This document shows, piece by piece, positions 47,439 through 56,917 of a stretch of DNA of 64,000 bases. The notes beneath the pieces were generated by a model that worked only from the letters and a program-made list of their open reading frames with translations, did not search any database and was not told where the DNA came from. The DNA comes from Polyangium spumosum. Lineage in GTDB: Bacteria > Myxococcota_A > Polyangia > Polyangiales > Polyangiaceae. The translations under genes and the position numbers were made by a program. Positions within the stretch are counted from its first letter, which is position 1. Every line of letters begins with the position of its first letter. Where the stretch lies: positions 62,001-126,000 of the forward strand of contig NZ_WJIE01000007.1 in NCBI RefSeq assembly GCF_009649845.1. The letters run 5' to 3'.

Positions 47439-47663
47439 CATCATACCCTCCGCGCCTCCTCGCTGGCCGAGACCAAAACCCCGGGTCCTCGCTGCGTCCG
47501 CTCCGAACCCTCGTCGCTTCATGCGCACGAGAGGCGGGACATCCGGGAGTCGGGCCAGAGGATGGTCAAATATCGTGAGCAAACGATCATGAATCCGCCC
47601 CCGTGGCAAGAGCGGAATGAGCGCTGGACGCTTTTTTTACCGCCCGGACGACGGACACGTGGC

Positions 47664-48701
47664 TCAGCCCAGCGCCACGCGCGCGGCGCGCTCGAGGCCC
47701 GTGCGCTGTGCCTGTACGCTGTCGAAGAGCGCGAGTTGACCTTTGCCGCGCACGAGGTTGTGTTCACCACGCGCCGGGAATCGCCGCGGGTCGAAGCCAA
47801 AATACGCTTCGCGCAGCGCGTCCGCGAGGAACCGCGCCGAGAGCTCCAAGGTTATCGTCGCGAGCCCATCCACCACGGCCCCCGCCTCCTCGACCGAGAC
47901 GAGCCCCAAAGGACGCGTGATCTCGCCATACCCCGCGAGCGCCGCGCCGAACGTGTCCGCGTCGAGCGTCACGCGCTCGACGTCCTCCCCCGCCGGATTG
48001 CACCAGGAGCGAAGCGCGTCCCCCATCTCGAACGGCCATATCATCCGCCCGAGTGTGTCCAGATCCACGAGGCACACGGCCTGTTCGCCCTGAAACAGCA
48101 GATTCGATATTTTCAGGTCTCCGTGCACGTGGCGCGACGGCAGGCCCGAGAGATCCGGCAGTCGGGCGGCCTCGGCGAGCAGGCGCCGCGCGAGCGGCTC
48201 GACCTCGCCGAAGAGCCGGTGCCCCGCGTGCGCCTCGAGCGCGGCTTCGAGCGTGGCGAGGTGCTTCTTCGTGTCGTGCACGCCCGCCCGCACGTGCCGG
48301 TAGTCGTACACGAGATCGGCGACGGCCGCGTGAAACCGCGCGACCATGCGGCCCGCCTCGCGCGCGACGCTCCCGCTCGGCACGCGATCGTGGCTCCTCC
48401 CCGCCACGTACGTGAGGGCGCGATAGGGCCGCCCCTCCTCGTCGTCGACCCAGAGCGCGCCGTCGTCCGTGCGCAAAGGCCGCGGCGTCACGAGGCCCTT
48501 CCGCGCGAGGTGCGTGGTCACGGCGTCGATGTCCTCGTTCACCACACCCGCGAACACCGGGTGCAGCCGCTGCACGATCACCTTGCCCGCGCGGCCCTCG
48601 ACGAGGAACGTGCGGTTGATGAGGCCCCCGCCATGCACGGCGTGAGGCCGGCCGTCGAGGTCACGGTAGCGGGCGAGGATCCATGCCGGGATCGTCTCCA
48701 T
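47664..48701 (-). CDS. Phosphotransferase of the aminoglycoside-phosphotransferase fold (N-acetylhexosamine 1-kinase-like)
   Basis: This is a 345-residue protein. GGGLINRTFLV near residue 24 is the nucleotide-binding loop. VIVQRLHP near 41 is unusual, because the strand that normally holds the ATP-binding Lys reads Gln-Arg. The catalytic loop HVHGDLKISNLLF gives Asp195 and Asn200. The metal-binding strand is CLVDLDT, with Asp213 or Asp215. The layout resembles NahK and homoserine kinase-like enzymes that phosphorylate sugars or small alcohols. A GTG at 48719 is an alternative start. It follows a PLP enzyme gene by 42 bases on the same strand. The 225-base gap to the DUF4215 gene shows nothing else. 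Confidence 0.8.
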   Translation of the reverse strand: METIPAWILARYRDLDGRPHAVHGGGLINRTFLVEGRAGKVIVQRLHPVFAGVVNEDIDAVTTHLARKGLVTPRPLRTDDGALWVDDEEGRPYRALTYVAGRSHDRVPSGSVAREAGRMVARFHAAVADLVYDYRHVRAGVHDTKKHLATLEAALEAHAGHRLFGEVEPLARRLLAEAARLPDLSGLPSRHVHGDLKISNLLFQGEQAVCLVDLDTLGRMIWPFEMGDALRSWCNPAGEDVERVTLDADTFGAALAGYGEITRPLGLVSVEEAGAVVDGLATITLELSARFLADALREAYFGFDPRRFPARGEHNLVRGKGQLALFDSVQAQRTGLERAARVALG

Positions 48702-48743
48702 CGGCGCGCGAGGATGCACCGGGAGGCGTTTTTCGACAAGAAC

Positions 48744-49901
48744 TCAGTCCCCGGCGAGCGCCTGATCGAGGTCCGCGATCAGGTCCCGCGTCGCCTCGAT
48801 CCCCACCGAGAGCCGCAGCAGATCCTTCGGCACGCGCGAGCCCTCCCCCTCCACGCTCGCGCGGTGCTCGATGAGGCTCTCCACCCCGCCGAGCGACGTC
48901 GCGCGTTTCCACAACGAGACCCGCGACGCGACCCGCACCGCCGCCGCCTCGCCGCCGCGAATCCGGATCGAGAGCATCCCGCCGAAGGCCCCGTCCATCT
49001 GCCGCGCCGCCACCACGTGCCCGGGGAACGAGGACAAACCCGGGTACAACACGGAGAGCACGCGCGGGTGCCGCTCGAGGCGCTCGGCGATGGCGAGCGC
49101 GCTCGCGGAGGCCGCCCGCACCCGCAGGAACAAGGTCCGCATTCCCCGCACGAGCAGCCAGGCCTCGAAGGGCCCCGCGAGGCTGCCGATCTGCGACCGC
49201 GTCGCGCGAATGCGCTCCCAGAAATCGCCCTCGCGCGCCGCCGTCAAGGTGCCGGCGAGGACGTCGGAGTGACCATTCAGATATTTCGTCGCCGAATGCA
49301 GCACGAGGTCGGCGCCCCAGTCGATCGGCCGCGTGAGCACCGGCGTCGCCGACGTCGAGTCCACGCAGACGAGCGCGCCCGCCGCGCGCGCGAGCCGCGA
49401 CACCTCGGCGATGTCCGTCACGCCCCAGAGCGGGTTCGCCGGCGTCTCCACCCAGACGAGCCGCGTCTCGCCCGGCACGATCGCCTTCGCGACCTCTCGC
49501 GGATCCGTCATGTCGACGATCGACGCCCGCAACCCGAACCGCGCCCCCGCGCTGCGAATCCAGCTCTGGAGCGAGCAGTACATCGCCTCCGGCACGACGA
49601 CGTGGTCCCCGGCCTCGAGGCTCAGGAACACCGCCGTCGCCGCGGCCATCCCCGACGCGAACAGCATGCTCGACGCGCCGCCCTCGAGCGCCGTCACCAG
49701 GGCCTCGGCTTGATCGAACGTGGGGTTGTCCGAGCGGCCGTAGACCCTGCCCGACCGGTACTGGTTGTCCGGATCTCGCAGGAACGTCGTCGACGGGTGA
49801 ATGGGCGCGACAATCGCGCGCGTCTCCGGATCCACCCATCCGAGCGCCTGCGCCGCAATGCTCTCCCGGGCGAACTCTCGTCCTGTGGAATCGTCCCGCA
49901 T
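48744..49901 (-). CDS. Cys/Met-metabolism PLP-dependent enzyme (cystathionine gamma-synthase/lyase-like)
   Basis: This is a 385-residue enzyme with GAGGAGG before its ATG. It is a fold-type I transsulfuration protein: YGRSDNPTFDQAEALVTALE near 54-73, FASGMAA near 81, VWVETPANPLWG near 149, VCVDSTSATPV near 178, and the PLP lysine Lys206 in LHSATKYLNGHSD. The C-terminal SLGGVESLIEHRAS matches this family. The Tyr and Arg that bind PLP phosphate of the neighbouring subunit are in RVYGRSDNP. The exact reaction (gamma-synthase, gamma-lyase or beta-lyase) cannot be fixed from sequence alone. Confidence 0.92.
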   Translation of the reverse strand: MRDDSTGREFARESIAAQALGWVDPETRAIVAPIHPSTTFLRDPDNQYRSGRVYGRSDNPTFDQAEALVTALEGGASSMLFASGMAAATAVFLSLEAGDHVVVPEAMYCSLQSWIRSAGARFGLRASIVDMTDPREVAKAIVPGETRLVWVETPANPLWGVTDIAEVSRLARAAGALVCVDSTSATPVLTRPIDWGADLVLHSATKYLNGHSDVLAGTLTAAREGDFWERIRATRSQIGSLAGPFEAWLLVRGMRTLFLRVRAASASALAIAERLERHPRVLSVLYPGLSSFPGHVVAARQMDGAFGGMLSIRIRGGEAAAVRVASRVSLWKRATSLGGVESLIEHRASVEGEGSRVPKDLLRLSVGIEATRDLIADLDQALAGD

Positions 49902-50083
49902 GGGCCTCCTCGACGCCCCCACTCTACCCCGAATCTCCGAGGGCGCCCGGCCTCTTTTCGTTCGATCGCGGGAATAAGCCGAGAGCAAAAACCCGAAATG
50001 CCATCGATTCGGCATTCCTGGGAGAGCTCTCCCCGCGGGCCGGCCGGCTCGACGAACGGCTCGGCGCGCGCGGGCGACTGGGA

Positions 50084-50881
50084 CTAAAACGCGGGGGCCT
50101 TCTTCTGGGCGGCCATTTGCCGGATGCAATACGAGAGCCCCTGTCGCAGGGTCCCGAGCGTCTTCAACGACGATAGATCCATCCCGATCGAGATGATCGT
50201 CTGCGCCACGTTCGGCCGGATGCCCGTGACGACCCCGCTCGCGCCGAGCAGGCCGAGCGCGCGGACCATCCCGATGAGGTAGTTCGCCGTCGCCGTGTCC
50301 ACCACGTCGACCCCGGTCAGGTCGAGCAGCACGTAGCGGGCGCCCGTGCGCGAGACCGAGGCGAGCAGATCGTTCATCACCCGCGCCGCGCGGCTCGAAT
50401 CGAGGATCCCCACGAGCGGCAGCGCGATCACCCCCTCCCATACCTCGAGGACCGGCGTCTCCAGGTTCCGGATCACGTCCTCTTGCCGCTCGATCAGATC
50501 CACCTTCTGCGCGAGATCCCGCTGCGCCCGCTGCGCCTCGGAGACGTCGATCGACATCCCGATCACGCCCGTCACCTCGCCGCCTTCGCCGATGACCGGC
50601 GTATACCAGCTCTCCCAGAAGACGCCCGGCGAGGGCTCCGTGACCTTGCGGTGCTTCTCGCCCTGGAGCGCGCGGCGCAGCCACACGTTCGCCTCCTCGG
50701 GGTAGAGATCGAACGCGCATTTCCCCGTGATATCCGCCTGGGCCTGTGCCGCTTTCCCGTCGTGGAACGTGAAGTTGCCCTTGGGGTCGACAGCCCAGAC
50801 CACGACGTCCAGGTTATCGAGCAGCGAGCGCAAAATGGTCGCCTCTGCAGCAGGTCCGCGGTCGACGCCACCACCGTCCAT
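50084..50881 (-). CDS. PAS-STAS regulator (RsbR-like stressosome protein)
   Basis: This is a 265-residue protein. Residues 15-115 form a PAS domain (VVVWAVDPKGNFTFHDGK, FWESWYTPVIGEGGEVTG). A helix of about 30 residues joins it to a STAS domain at about 150-255. The two Thr positions phosphorylated in Bacillus RsbR are kept: Thr196 in VVDTATANYLIG and Thr219 in VVTGIRPNVAQTI. It should therefore be a substrate of an RsbT-type kinase, but no RsbS or RsbT gene is adjacent. Such proteins pass environmental signals to sigma-factor or other outputs. GGAGGGTGG precedes the ATG. Confidence 0.9.
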   Translation of the reverse strand: MDGGGVDRGPAAEATILRSLLDNLDVVVWAVDPKGNFTFHDGKAAQAQADITGKCAFDLYPEEANVWLRRALQGEKHRKVTEPSPGVFWESWYTPVIGEGGEVTGVIGMSIDVSEAQRAQRDLAQKVDLIERQEDVIRNLETPVLEVWEGVIALPLVGILDSSRAARVMNDLLASVSRTGARYVLLDLTGVDVVDTATANYLIGMVRALGLLGASGVVTGIRPNVAQTIISIGMDLSSLKTLGTLRQGLSYCIRQMAAQKKAPAF

Positions 50882-51079
50882 GCCACCCTCCCCCGGCCAG
50901 AAAGGCCGTACAAATCGTAATGGGTTCAGGAGCTACCATGGACGGATAGCCAGCGCCACGGCTCTGACGGCGCCGAGGCTGGAAAAGCAGCAATCGGACG
51001 GGGTGGCCCGCAGGAAATGGACGGGGCGCGTGAATGGGCCCCCGCGCGGCGCGGGGGGCCCGAAACGCCCACTACGGAA

Positions 51080-52669
51080 TCAATACTGCGGGTGCTTCTC
51101 GAGGATGGAGAGGACCTCGAGCAGCTCGGGATCGTCGCCCTGCGTGTTGGCCGCCTTCGCCAGGGCGTGGGCGTCCACGAGGGCCTGATGCCCGCCCGAC
51201 TTCAGGGCCTCGGCGAAGGCCACGATGGCCTTGGCCTTGGGCAGCCCGGGCTTTTGCGCCGAGAGCAGCTCCCCCACCGTCGTCGTGATCGCGGTCTCCT
51301 GGTCGAGGTACGTGAGCGGCGTCTTCCAGCGCGCCCGCACGGTGATCGTATCGGCCTGGACGATCTGCGCCGGGTCGCAGGCCTTGAGCACCTGATTGAA
51401 GATCATCGCGTCGCTCGGCGCGAGGTGCTGCGGCTCGACCTCCTCGGGGTTCTCCGAGTACTCCTCGCCGTAGAATTTGTGCATCTGGAAGTACCACGGC
51501 ATCGTCAGCTCGACCTGCACGCCACGCGCCGCGACCTCCATCGTCTCGTCGAATCGGTCGACGAACATACGCGCCGCCTCGGCCGGGTCGTCGAGGTAGA
51601 TGTACGCGCCGCGCCCCTTGTCGGTCACGATATCCATGAGCCTGTCCTCGTACGAGCCGGCGGGCCCGGTCCCCACGCCGACCAGGTAAATGCCCTCCTT
51701 GTCGGCGTCCTTCGATTTCTCGCCGATGAAATCGGCGTCCGTCTGCCCCACGTTCGCCCCGCCGTCGCTGATCAGCACCATGCGGTTGAGCCTGCCCGGA
51801 CCATAATGTTGCTCGGCGAGCGCGTATCCCGCGACGAGGCCGCTGTGCAGGTCCGTCCCGCCGTTCGCCTGGAGCCCGTCGGCCAGGGCCACGATCTTCG
51901 GGTCGTTCGGCCCCGTCACCACGTGGCCGCTGAGCACCACGTTGTTGCTCGTGTTCCAGGTGACGGCATTGACGACGTCGCCCTCCGACAGGCTCGCGGC
52001 GAGGGCCTTCACCGCGGCCCGCTCGCGCTCGATCCCGGGCCCGCCCATCGAGCCCGAGGTGTCGAGCACGAACGTCACCGTCATCGGGCGCCGCGGCTCG
52101 ACGGCGTCGTAGGATCGCACGGCGATCTGGAAATCGAGCTCGTTTTCGACCGCGGTGTTCGCGAGCTCGGGGAAAATCGCGAGCTCTCCCGCCGGCGGGG
52201 CCTGGTAACGAATCTTGTAATAATTGAGGAACTCATACGTGCGGATCTCGTGCGCCATCGGCTCGAGGCCCAGGTGGATGAGCTCGCGGACGTGGACGGG
52301 AGAGCCCATCGAGTTCGAATCGTCGGCCGAGAGGTAAAGGACGACGGGCTTCGAGTCATCGAGCCCCTCGCAGGTGAACTCCGTCGAGGCGTCGGTGCCC
52401 GCGTCCTGCGAAGGCACCGGCACCGCCGGATCGGACGGAGGGGGCTCGGTCGGGAGATCACCGCCGCCGCCGCCGCCGTGGAAGCCGCCCCCGTGGCCCT
52501 CGCCCGCGCCCGCCCCCACCGACCCCACGGGCCCATTTCCGCCCGACGCTTCGGCAAACCCCCCCGCGCTCGTGCTGCCATCCACGGCGAAACACGCGGC
52601 GAGACTCCCGCCGAGCGAAGCAAATGCCAAAAAAGGGACGCCGAACAAGCGCAACGACCGGTGTTTCAT
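51080..52669 (-). CDS. VWA-domain lipoprotein
   Basis: This is a 529-residue lipoprotein (signal ending SLGGSLAAC) with GGAGGG before ATG 52669. A Gly/His-rich linker and an N-terminal YfbK-like segment (ELIHLGLEPMAHEIRTYEFL) precede a von Willebrand A domain with an intact MIDAS: VLDTSGSMGG, GGTDLHSG and LISDGGAN. The C-terminal DUF3520-like part contains VQVELTMPWYFQMHKFY and ends with a helical region. YfbK-type proteins bind ligands through a divalent metal at the cell surface. It diverges from the lipid-transfer-like operon; the 295-base gap between them should hold both promoters, but none is recognisable. Confidence 0.88.
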   Translation of the reverse strand: MKHRSLRLFGVPFLAFASLGGSLAACFAVDGSTSAGGFAEASGGNGPVGSVGAGAGEGHGGGFHGGGGGGDLPTEPPPSDPAVPVPSQDAGTDASTEFTCEGLDDSKPVVLYLSADDSNSMGSPVHVRELIHLGLEPMAHEIRTYEFLNYYKIRYQAPPAGELAIFPELANTAVENELDFQIAVRSYDAVEPRRPMTVTFVLDTSGSMGGPGIERERAAVKALAASLSEGDVVNAVTWNTSNNVVLSGHVVTGPNDPKIVALADGLQANGGTDLHSGLVAGYALAEQHYGPGRLNRMVLISDGGANVGQTDADFIGEKSKDADKEGIYLVGVGTGPAGSYEDRLMDIVTDKGRGAYIYLDDPAEAARMFVDRFDETMEVAARGVQVELTMPWYFQMHKFYGEEYSENPEEVEPQHLAPSDAMIFNQVLKACDPAQIVQADTITVRARWKTPLTYLDQETAITTTVGELLSAQKPGLPKAKAIVAFAEALKSGGHQALVDAHALAKAANTQGDDPELLEVLSILEKHPQY

Positions 52670-52964
52670 GAGGACCCTCCGGAGCAAGGACGCGAGAGCC
52701 AGCAAGCGACATGCCCGGGCGCGAGCGCACGATTCCCGCGGTGAACCTCGTTCTTTTTGAACCGGCGCGCCTGGCCCACGCTGGCACAACGAGGACGCCC
52801 GTCGGCCCGCGGCGTCATGACCTCACGCGGGGGGGGTAAGGTCGGGGCGCGACAGGTAAGGCCGAGTAAGGCGACGACGAGGGCGAACCACCCTAGCTTT
52901 GCACGTGTCGACGGCGGGCGCGTATCGCTCGCCTCCCTCCGAACCCTGGACAGCACGAGGTCCC

Positions 52965-55073
52965 ATGAACTTTCGCCCTTCTTACGCCCTTGTTTTCTCC
53001 CTGCTCGCCGCCGCCTGCCAAGATGCAGCCGTTTGTGAGGAGGGGAGCGTCGACCAAGATGGCCAGTGCGTCGCCCCCGCCTCCCCCCTCGGGTGGGTGC
53101 GGCTGACGCACCTCGATGTCAAATACGACCTGTCGAAGCCGGTGTACGTCAACAACCGGGTCCCCATCACCTTCGGCATCACCGCGAACAGCGACGACCC
53201 CGCGAATCCGACCACCGAGAACGTCGCCGTCACCTTCTCGTTCGTCGAGGCGAATCCCAGCGACCCGAACAATCCCATCGCGTGCAGCTCCAGCGCCATC
53301 AACGTCGAGGTGATCTGCGACGGGACCGAGCGGTTCGTCGACGCCTTCATCTGGCCCACCACGCAATGCGCCGAGCTCGCCGCGAAAAACGCCGAGGTGA
53401 ACCTCCAGGTCGATTTCAACGGCGACCCCGAGCTCGCGGCCGAGATCGGGTCGAAGCTCACCGCCCCGAGCGTCGTGTTCACGGAGGCGCGCCGCAGCGA
53501 CGAGCTGAACCAGCGTTGCCGCGCTTCGCTCGACGCGGCGGACCCCAAGCCCGGCTGCGTGCACGCCATCAACCTCCAGCCGACCCCCACCGGCGCCGAA
53601 GGCTCGCTCATCGACGTCCGCTACGCCCTCAGCTCGAGCTCCTCGGTTGCCATCGTGCCGATGGTGCAGACCGAGGACATCGGCCCCGAAGGCCCCGCCG
53701 ACGTCGACCCGACCCTGGTCGTCCAGTCGCGTTTCGTCATCAACGGGCGAGATCCGTACATCTCCCCCCTGGACCCGGCGCTGATTCCGCCGGCGCTCCT
53801 CGAGGCCGTCCCCGACATCGAGGAGGAGCTCAAGTTCGACCTCGACGACGCGACGCTGGCCGCCCTCACCACGCTGCCTGGCAAGGCCACCGTTTCGTAC
53901 ACCATCCGATCGGCCGCCGACAGCAATACACAAATGCCCCTCACCATCCGGGATCCCGCCGATCCGACGAAGAAGGTCGCCGAGGTCGTCGTCGAAAAGA
54001 TCGTGCCCGGCACGCCCAACGACGCCGTGCACGAGCTCTTCCTCGAGGGCGCCGCCCTCGAAGCGGTGGCGCCCGGAGGCGTGTGGGCGAACCAGAACGA
54101 CTTCATCGTCCGCGGCTGCTTCACCGGCGAGTTCGCGCAGGGCGGCAACGAGGGCGACGGCAACCTCGACGATTGCCGCGAGCTCGAGGTCGTGCTCGTC
54201 CGCGAGGCGTCGTCCGCGTCGGCGGCCTCCTCGCGCAGCTTCAACAAGGCGTTCGAGCGCAAGCTCGGCAATGATCGCATCGCGATCGAGAGCTCGATGT
54301 CGACCCAGAACCGCCTCGACCTGAGCGGCGCGTTCAGCCGGACCGAAGGGGAGGTCGCGCTGAAGGGCAAGATCGGCAAGAGCTTCGACCTGACGCTGGC
54401 GCGCGCCTTCGCCGACGCGAACCTCGCCGTCGACCCCACGAAGACCTCGTACGAGGTGGGCGTCGACGCCTTCGGAAAGCGCATCTTCGGCGTGTCGGAG
54501 CAGGCGTCGATCATCGTCCAGACCGAGGACTTCAGCGCCTCGAAGTCCTTCACGATCGGCAACCTCGGCTTCGGCTTCGGGCCCGTGACCGTCGGCATCA
54601 AGATCGGCGTCGGCGGCACCATCGGCGTCGAGCTCGAAGACACCCTCGAGGTCTTGGCGGACAACACGAGCTGCCAGGCGCTCCTGAATGCGCCCGACAC
54701 CATCCCGCAATGCGGCCGGATCACGCGCGTCACGTCGCCGAATTTCGGCCTGACCGGCAGCCTCGAGGGCGGCATCGACCTGAAGATCGTGAAGGCGGGC
54801 GTGGCCGCGGATCTCCGCTTCGCCACCACGAGCTTCCCGCTCGAGACGACGCTCGGCTTCGGGATCACCGACCAGAACAAGATGCTCGTCCGCGGCAACG
54901 CGACCTGGGACATGACGTTCACGCCGCTCTCCGGTGACATCTCGATCGTCGGCAAGGTCGGCTTCCGTCGCTTCGCCAAGCGCCTGAAGGTCCACCTCTT
55001 CAGCTTCTCCACGCCCACCATCGAGACGCGGCTCCTGAGCGCGTCGATGGCCAACTTCGAGGAGCTCCAGTGA
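52965..55073 (+). CDS. Large beta-rich lipoprotein, first gene of a three-gene coupled operon
   Basis: This is a 702-residue lipoprotein (signal ALVFSLLAAAC) with a short Cys-rich start (EEGSVDQDGQCVAPA). Residues 40-190 look like a beta-sandwich (VTFSFVEANPSDPN, VNLQVDFNGDPELAAEIGS). The C-terminal 260 residues are long amphipathic strands rich in Gly (GFGFGPVTVGIKIGVGGTIG, SLEGGIDLKIVKAGVAADLR). They could form an open lipid-facing sheet or barrel. A family was not recognised. The stop overlaps the GTG of the next gene (GTGA, 55070-55073). Context suggests it is the partner or receptor of the HEAT/beta-domain protein. Confidence 0.7.
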   Translation: MNFRPSYALVFSLLAAACQDAAVCEEGSVDQDGQCVAPASPLGWVRLTHLDVKYDLSKPVYVNNRVPITFGITANSDDPANPTTENVAVTFSFVEANPSDPNNPIACSSSAINVEVICDGTERFVDAFIWPTTQCAELAAKNAEVNLQVDFNGDPELAAEIGSKLTAPSVVFTEARRSDELNQRCRASLDAADPKPGCVHAINLQPTPTGAEGSLIDVRYALSSSSSVAIVPMVQTEDIGPEGPADVDPTLVVQSRFVINGRDPYISPLDPALIPPALLEAVPDIEEELKFDLDDATLAALTTLPGKATVSYTIRSAADSNTQMPLTIRDPADPTKKVAEVVVEKIVPGTPNDAVHELFLEGAALEAVAPGGVWANQNDFIVRGCFTGEFAQGGNEGDGNLDDCRELEVVLVREASSASAASSRSFNKAFERKLGNDRIAIESSMSTQNRLDLSGAFSRTEGEVALKGKIGKSFDLTLARAFADANLAVDPTKTSYEVGVDAFGKRIFGVSEQASIIVQTEDFSASKSFTIGNLGFGFGPVTVGIKIGVGGTIGVELEDTLEVLADNTSCQALLNAPDTIPQCGRITRVTSPNFGLTGSLEGGIDLKIVKAGVAADLRFATTSFPLETTLGFGITDQNKMLVRGNATWDMTFTPLSGDISIVGKVGFRRFAKRLKVHLFSFSTPTIETRLLSASMANFEELQ

Positions 55074-56917
55074 GCGTCATGGCGAAGGGTACGCAGAGAG
55101 GCGTCCTCGCGGCGCTGCTCGCAGCCGCTTCGATCCTGGGGATCACGTTGGGTCTCCGGCGAGCGGCGGAGCCCGAGGCGCCTGCCAAAGAGACGGAGGC
55201 CGCGCGCGCGGCCTCGGTCGCCCCGCTCTGCCAGTTCAACCTCGGCGAGACGGCGGCGTTCACGCTCGAGTCGACGGCGCGCGACGTGCGCGGCGAGGAA
55301 GAGGACCACTTCCGAGCGACGTTGAGCTGGGAGGTCGTCGAGCAGCTCTCCGCCACGCGTCATCGGCTGCGCGCCGCGCTGAGCGACGTCTCCCGGAGCG
55401 ACACGTTGACGCTGCCGGAGGAGCGCGCCGAGGGGCCGCTCACCGACCCGTTTTTCGTCGACATCGACGCCTCGTGTCGGTTCGTCGGCTTCGGCTTCGC
55501 GCGGGACTGGGACGCTCGCCGTCGTCAGCTCGTGACGTCGATGCTCTCGACCCACGAGTTCGTGCTGCCTGCCACGCTCGAGACGGGACGCTGGAGCGCG
55601 TCCCAGTCCGATGGGATGGGCCCCTTCGAGGCGCGTTACGAGAACGTGTCCGAGGGGCCGGGCTCGGCGCTACGTTTCAAGCGGCGCAAGGCCGCCTACG
55701 ACGGGAAAACGCGCGCCGAGGCGCTCGGCCTGTCGGTCGTGGTGGTCGCCTCGGAGGCCACCGCGAACTTCGACCCGAACCGCCCGCAATGGCTCAGGTC
55801 GACGTCCGGATTCGAGCGCATCCAGGTCCTCGTGCAGGGCAACGTCCAGGCGGACTTGCTCCAGCGCTTCCGCCTGGTGCGGGACGACGCGCGTTTCGTC
55901 GCGATACGCGCCACGTCGCCGGGCGACGCCGACTTCCGCGACGCCTCCGCCCTCGAGGTCGCGCACGATCAAAAGGTCGATGCCGAGATGGCGAAGGTGA
56001 CCTACGAGGAGGCGCTGCGGTCGTTCCTCGCCCACTTCCGCGGGACCGGGGATCCGAGCTACGCGGCGGCGCGCGAGCTCGCGGCGTGGTTGAAGGCGCA
56101 CCCCGAGGGAGCCAAACGGTTGGTCGCCGCGCTGCGGGCGGGCGACATCAACGACGCGGCCCGGCCCGCGTTGTTCCTGGGGCTCGAGCTGTCGGGCACC
56201 GAGGCCGCGCGCGCCGCCCTCTCGGACGTGCTCGAGGACCGGCGATTCCGCACGGTCGACCGCGCCCGGGCCGCGTCCGCCCTGTCCGACATCGGCGCGC
56301 CCACGCGGGACACGGCCGAGCTGCTCCTCGCGAAGGCGCAGAAGGACCACGACGACATGGTCGCGAACGTCAGCTTGCTCGGCCTCGGCAGCATGGCCCG
56401 GCGGAGCGGCGACGATGACGAGCTCAAGGCGTACGTCCACGCCTCGCTCGACAGGGAGCTCTCCGCCGCCGGGGACGAGACCAAGGCGCGCCTCGTCCTC
56501 GACGCCATGGGCAACAGCGGCGACCCGGCCTTCGCCGACGAGCTCGAGGCGCAGCTCGACGCGGAGAGCGCTTCGACGCGGCAACACGCGGCCGAAGCGC
56601 TGGGGCGCCTCGATCCCGTCGAGGCCGGGCCGCGCCTCCTCGGCCGTCTCCGCGAGGAGACGGATCCCGCCGTCCGCGCCACGATCGTGGGGGCCATGCG
56701 CGGCGCGCCCACGGCCGACGCGATCACGCTGATGGCGGACAAACTCGCGGCCAGCACGTCGATCCCGGAGCGGGCCGCGATCATCACGTGGCTCGGCGCC
56801 GCGTCTCGTACGCGCCCCGAGGCGCGCAGCCACCTCGTTTCGCAGTTCCACCGCGAGACGAGCGCTCGGCTGATGCAGCTCATCGGCACCTTCGTGCCCG
56901 CGGCGGCGCTGCGATGA
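55070..56917 (+). CDS. Exported beta-domain plus HEAT-repeat protein resembling the vitellogenin/MTP N-terminal module
   Basis: This is a 615-residue protein from GTG 55070 with an N-terminal hydrophobic anchor (VLAALLAAASILGITLGL). Residues 50-290 are beta-rich: FNLGETAAFTLESTARDV, then PFFVDIDASCRFVGFGF and LVTSMLSTHEFVLP near 125-170. That order resembles the vitellogenin N-terminal barrel, where a strand-rich DxxG region precedes a KRGILSxLQ-type segment. Residues 300-600 are HEAT-like helical repeats (AAEALGRLDPVEAGPRLL). Barrel plus helical horseshoe and a length near 600 match the lipid-transfer N-module of vitellogenin, apoB and MTP. This is a pattern-based inference; a plain HEAT-repeat protein is the alternative. 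It is coupled on both sides by overlapping start and stop codons. Confidence 0.65.
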   Translation: MSVMAKGTQRGVLAALLAAASILGITLGLRRAAEPEAPAKETEAARAASVAPLCQFNLGETAAFTLESTARDVRGEEEDHFRATLSWEVVEQLSATRHRLRAALSDVSRSDTLTLPEERAEGPLTDPFFVDIDASCRFVGFGFARDWDARRRQLVTSMLSTHEFVLPATLETGRWSASQSDGMGPFEARYENVSEGPGSALRFKRRKAAYDGKTRAEALGLSVVVVASEATANFDPNRPQWLRSTSGFERIQVLVQGNVQADLLQRFRLVRDDARFVAIRATSPGDADFRDASALEVAHDQKVDAEMAKVTYEEALRSFLAHFRGTGDPSYAAARELAAWLKAHPEGAKRLVAALRAGDINDAARPALFLGLELSGTEAARAALSDVLEDRRFRTVDRARAASALSDIGAPTRDTAELLLAKAQKDHDDMVANVSLLGLGSMARRSGDDDELKAYVHASLDRELSAAGDETKARLVLDAMGNSGDPAFADELEAQLDAESASTRQHAAEALGRLDPVEAGPRLLGRLREETDPAVRATIVGAMRGAPTADAITLMADKLAASTSIPERAAIITWLGAASRTRPEARSHLVSQFHRETSARLMQLIGTFVPAAALR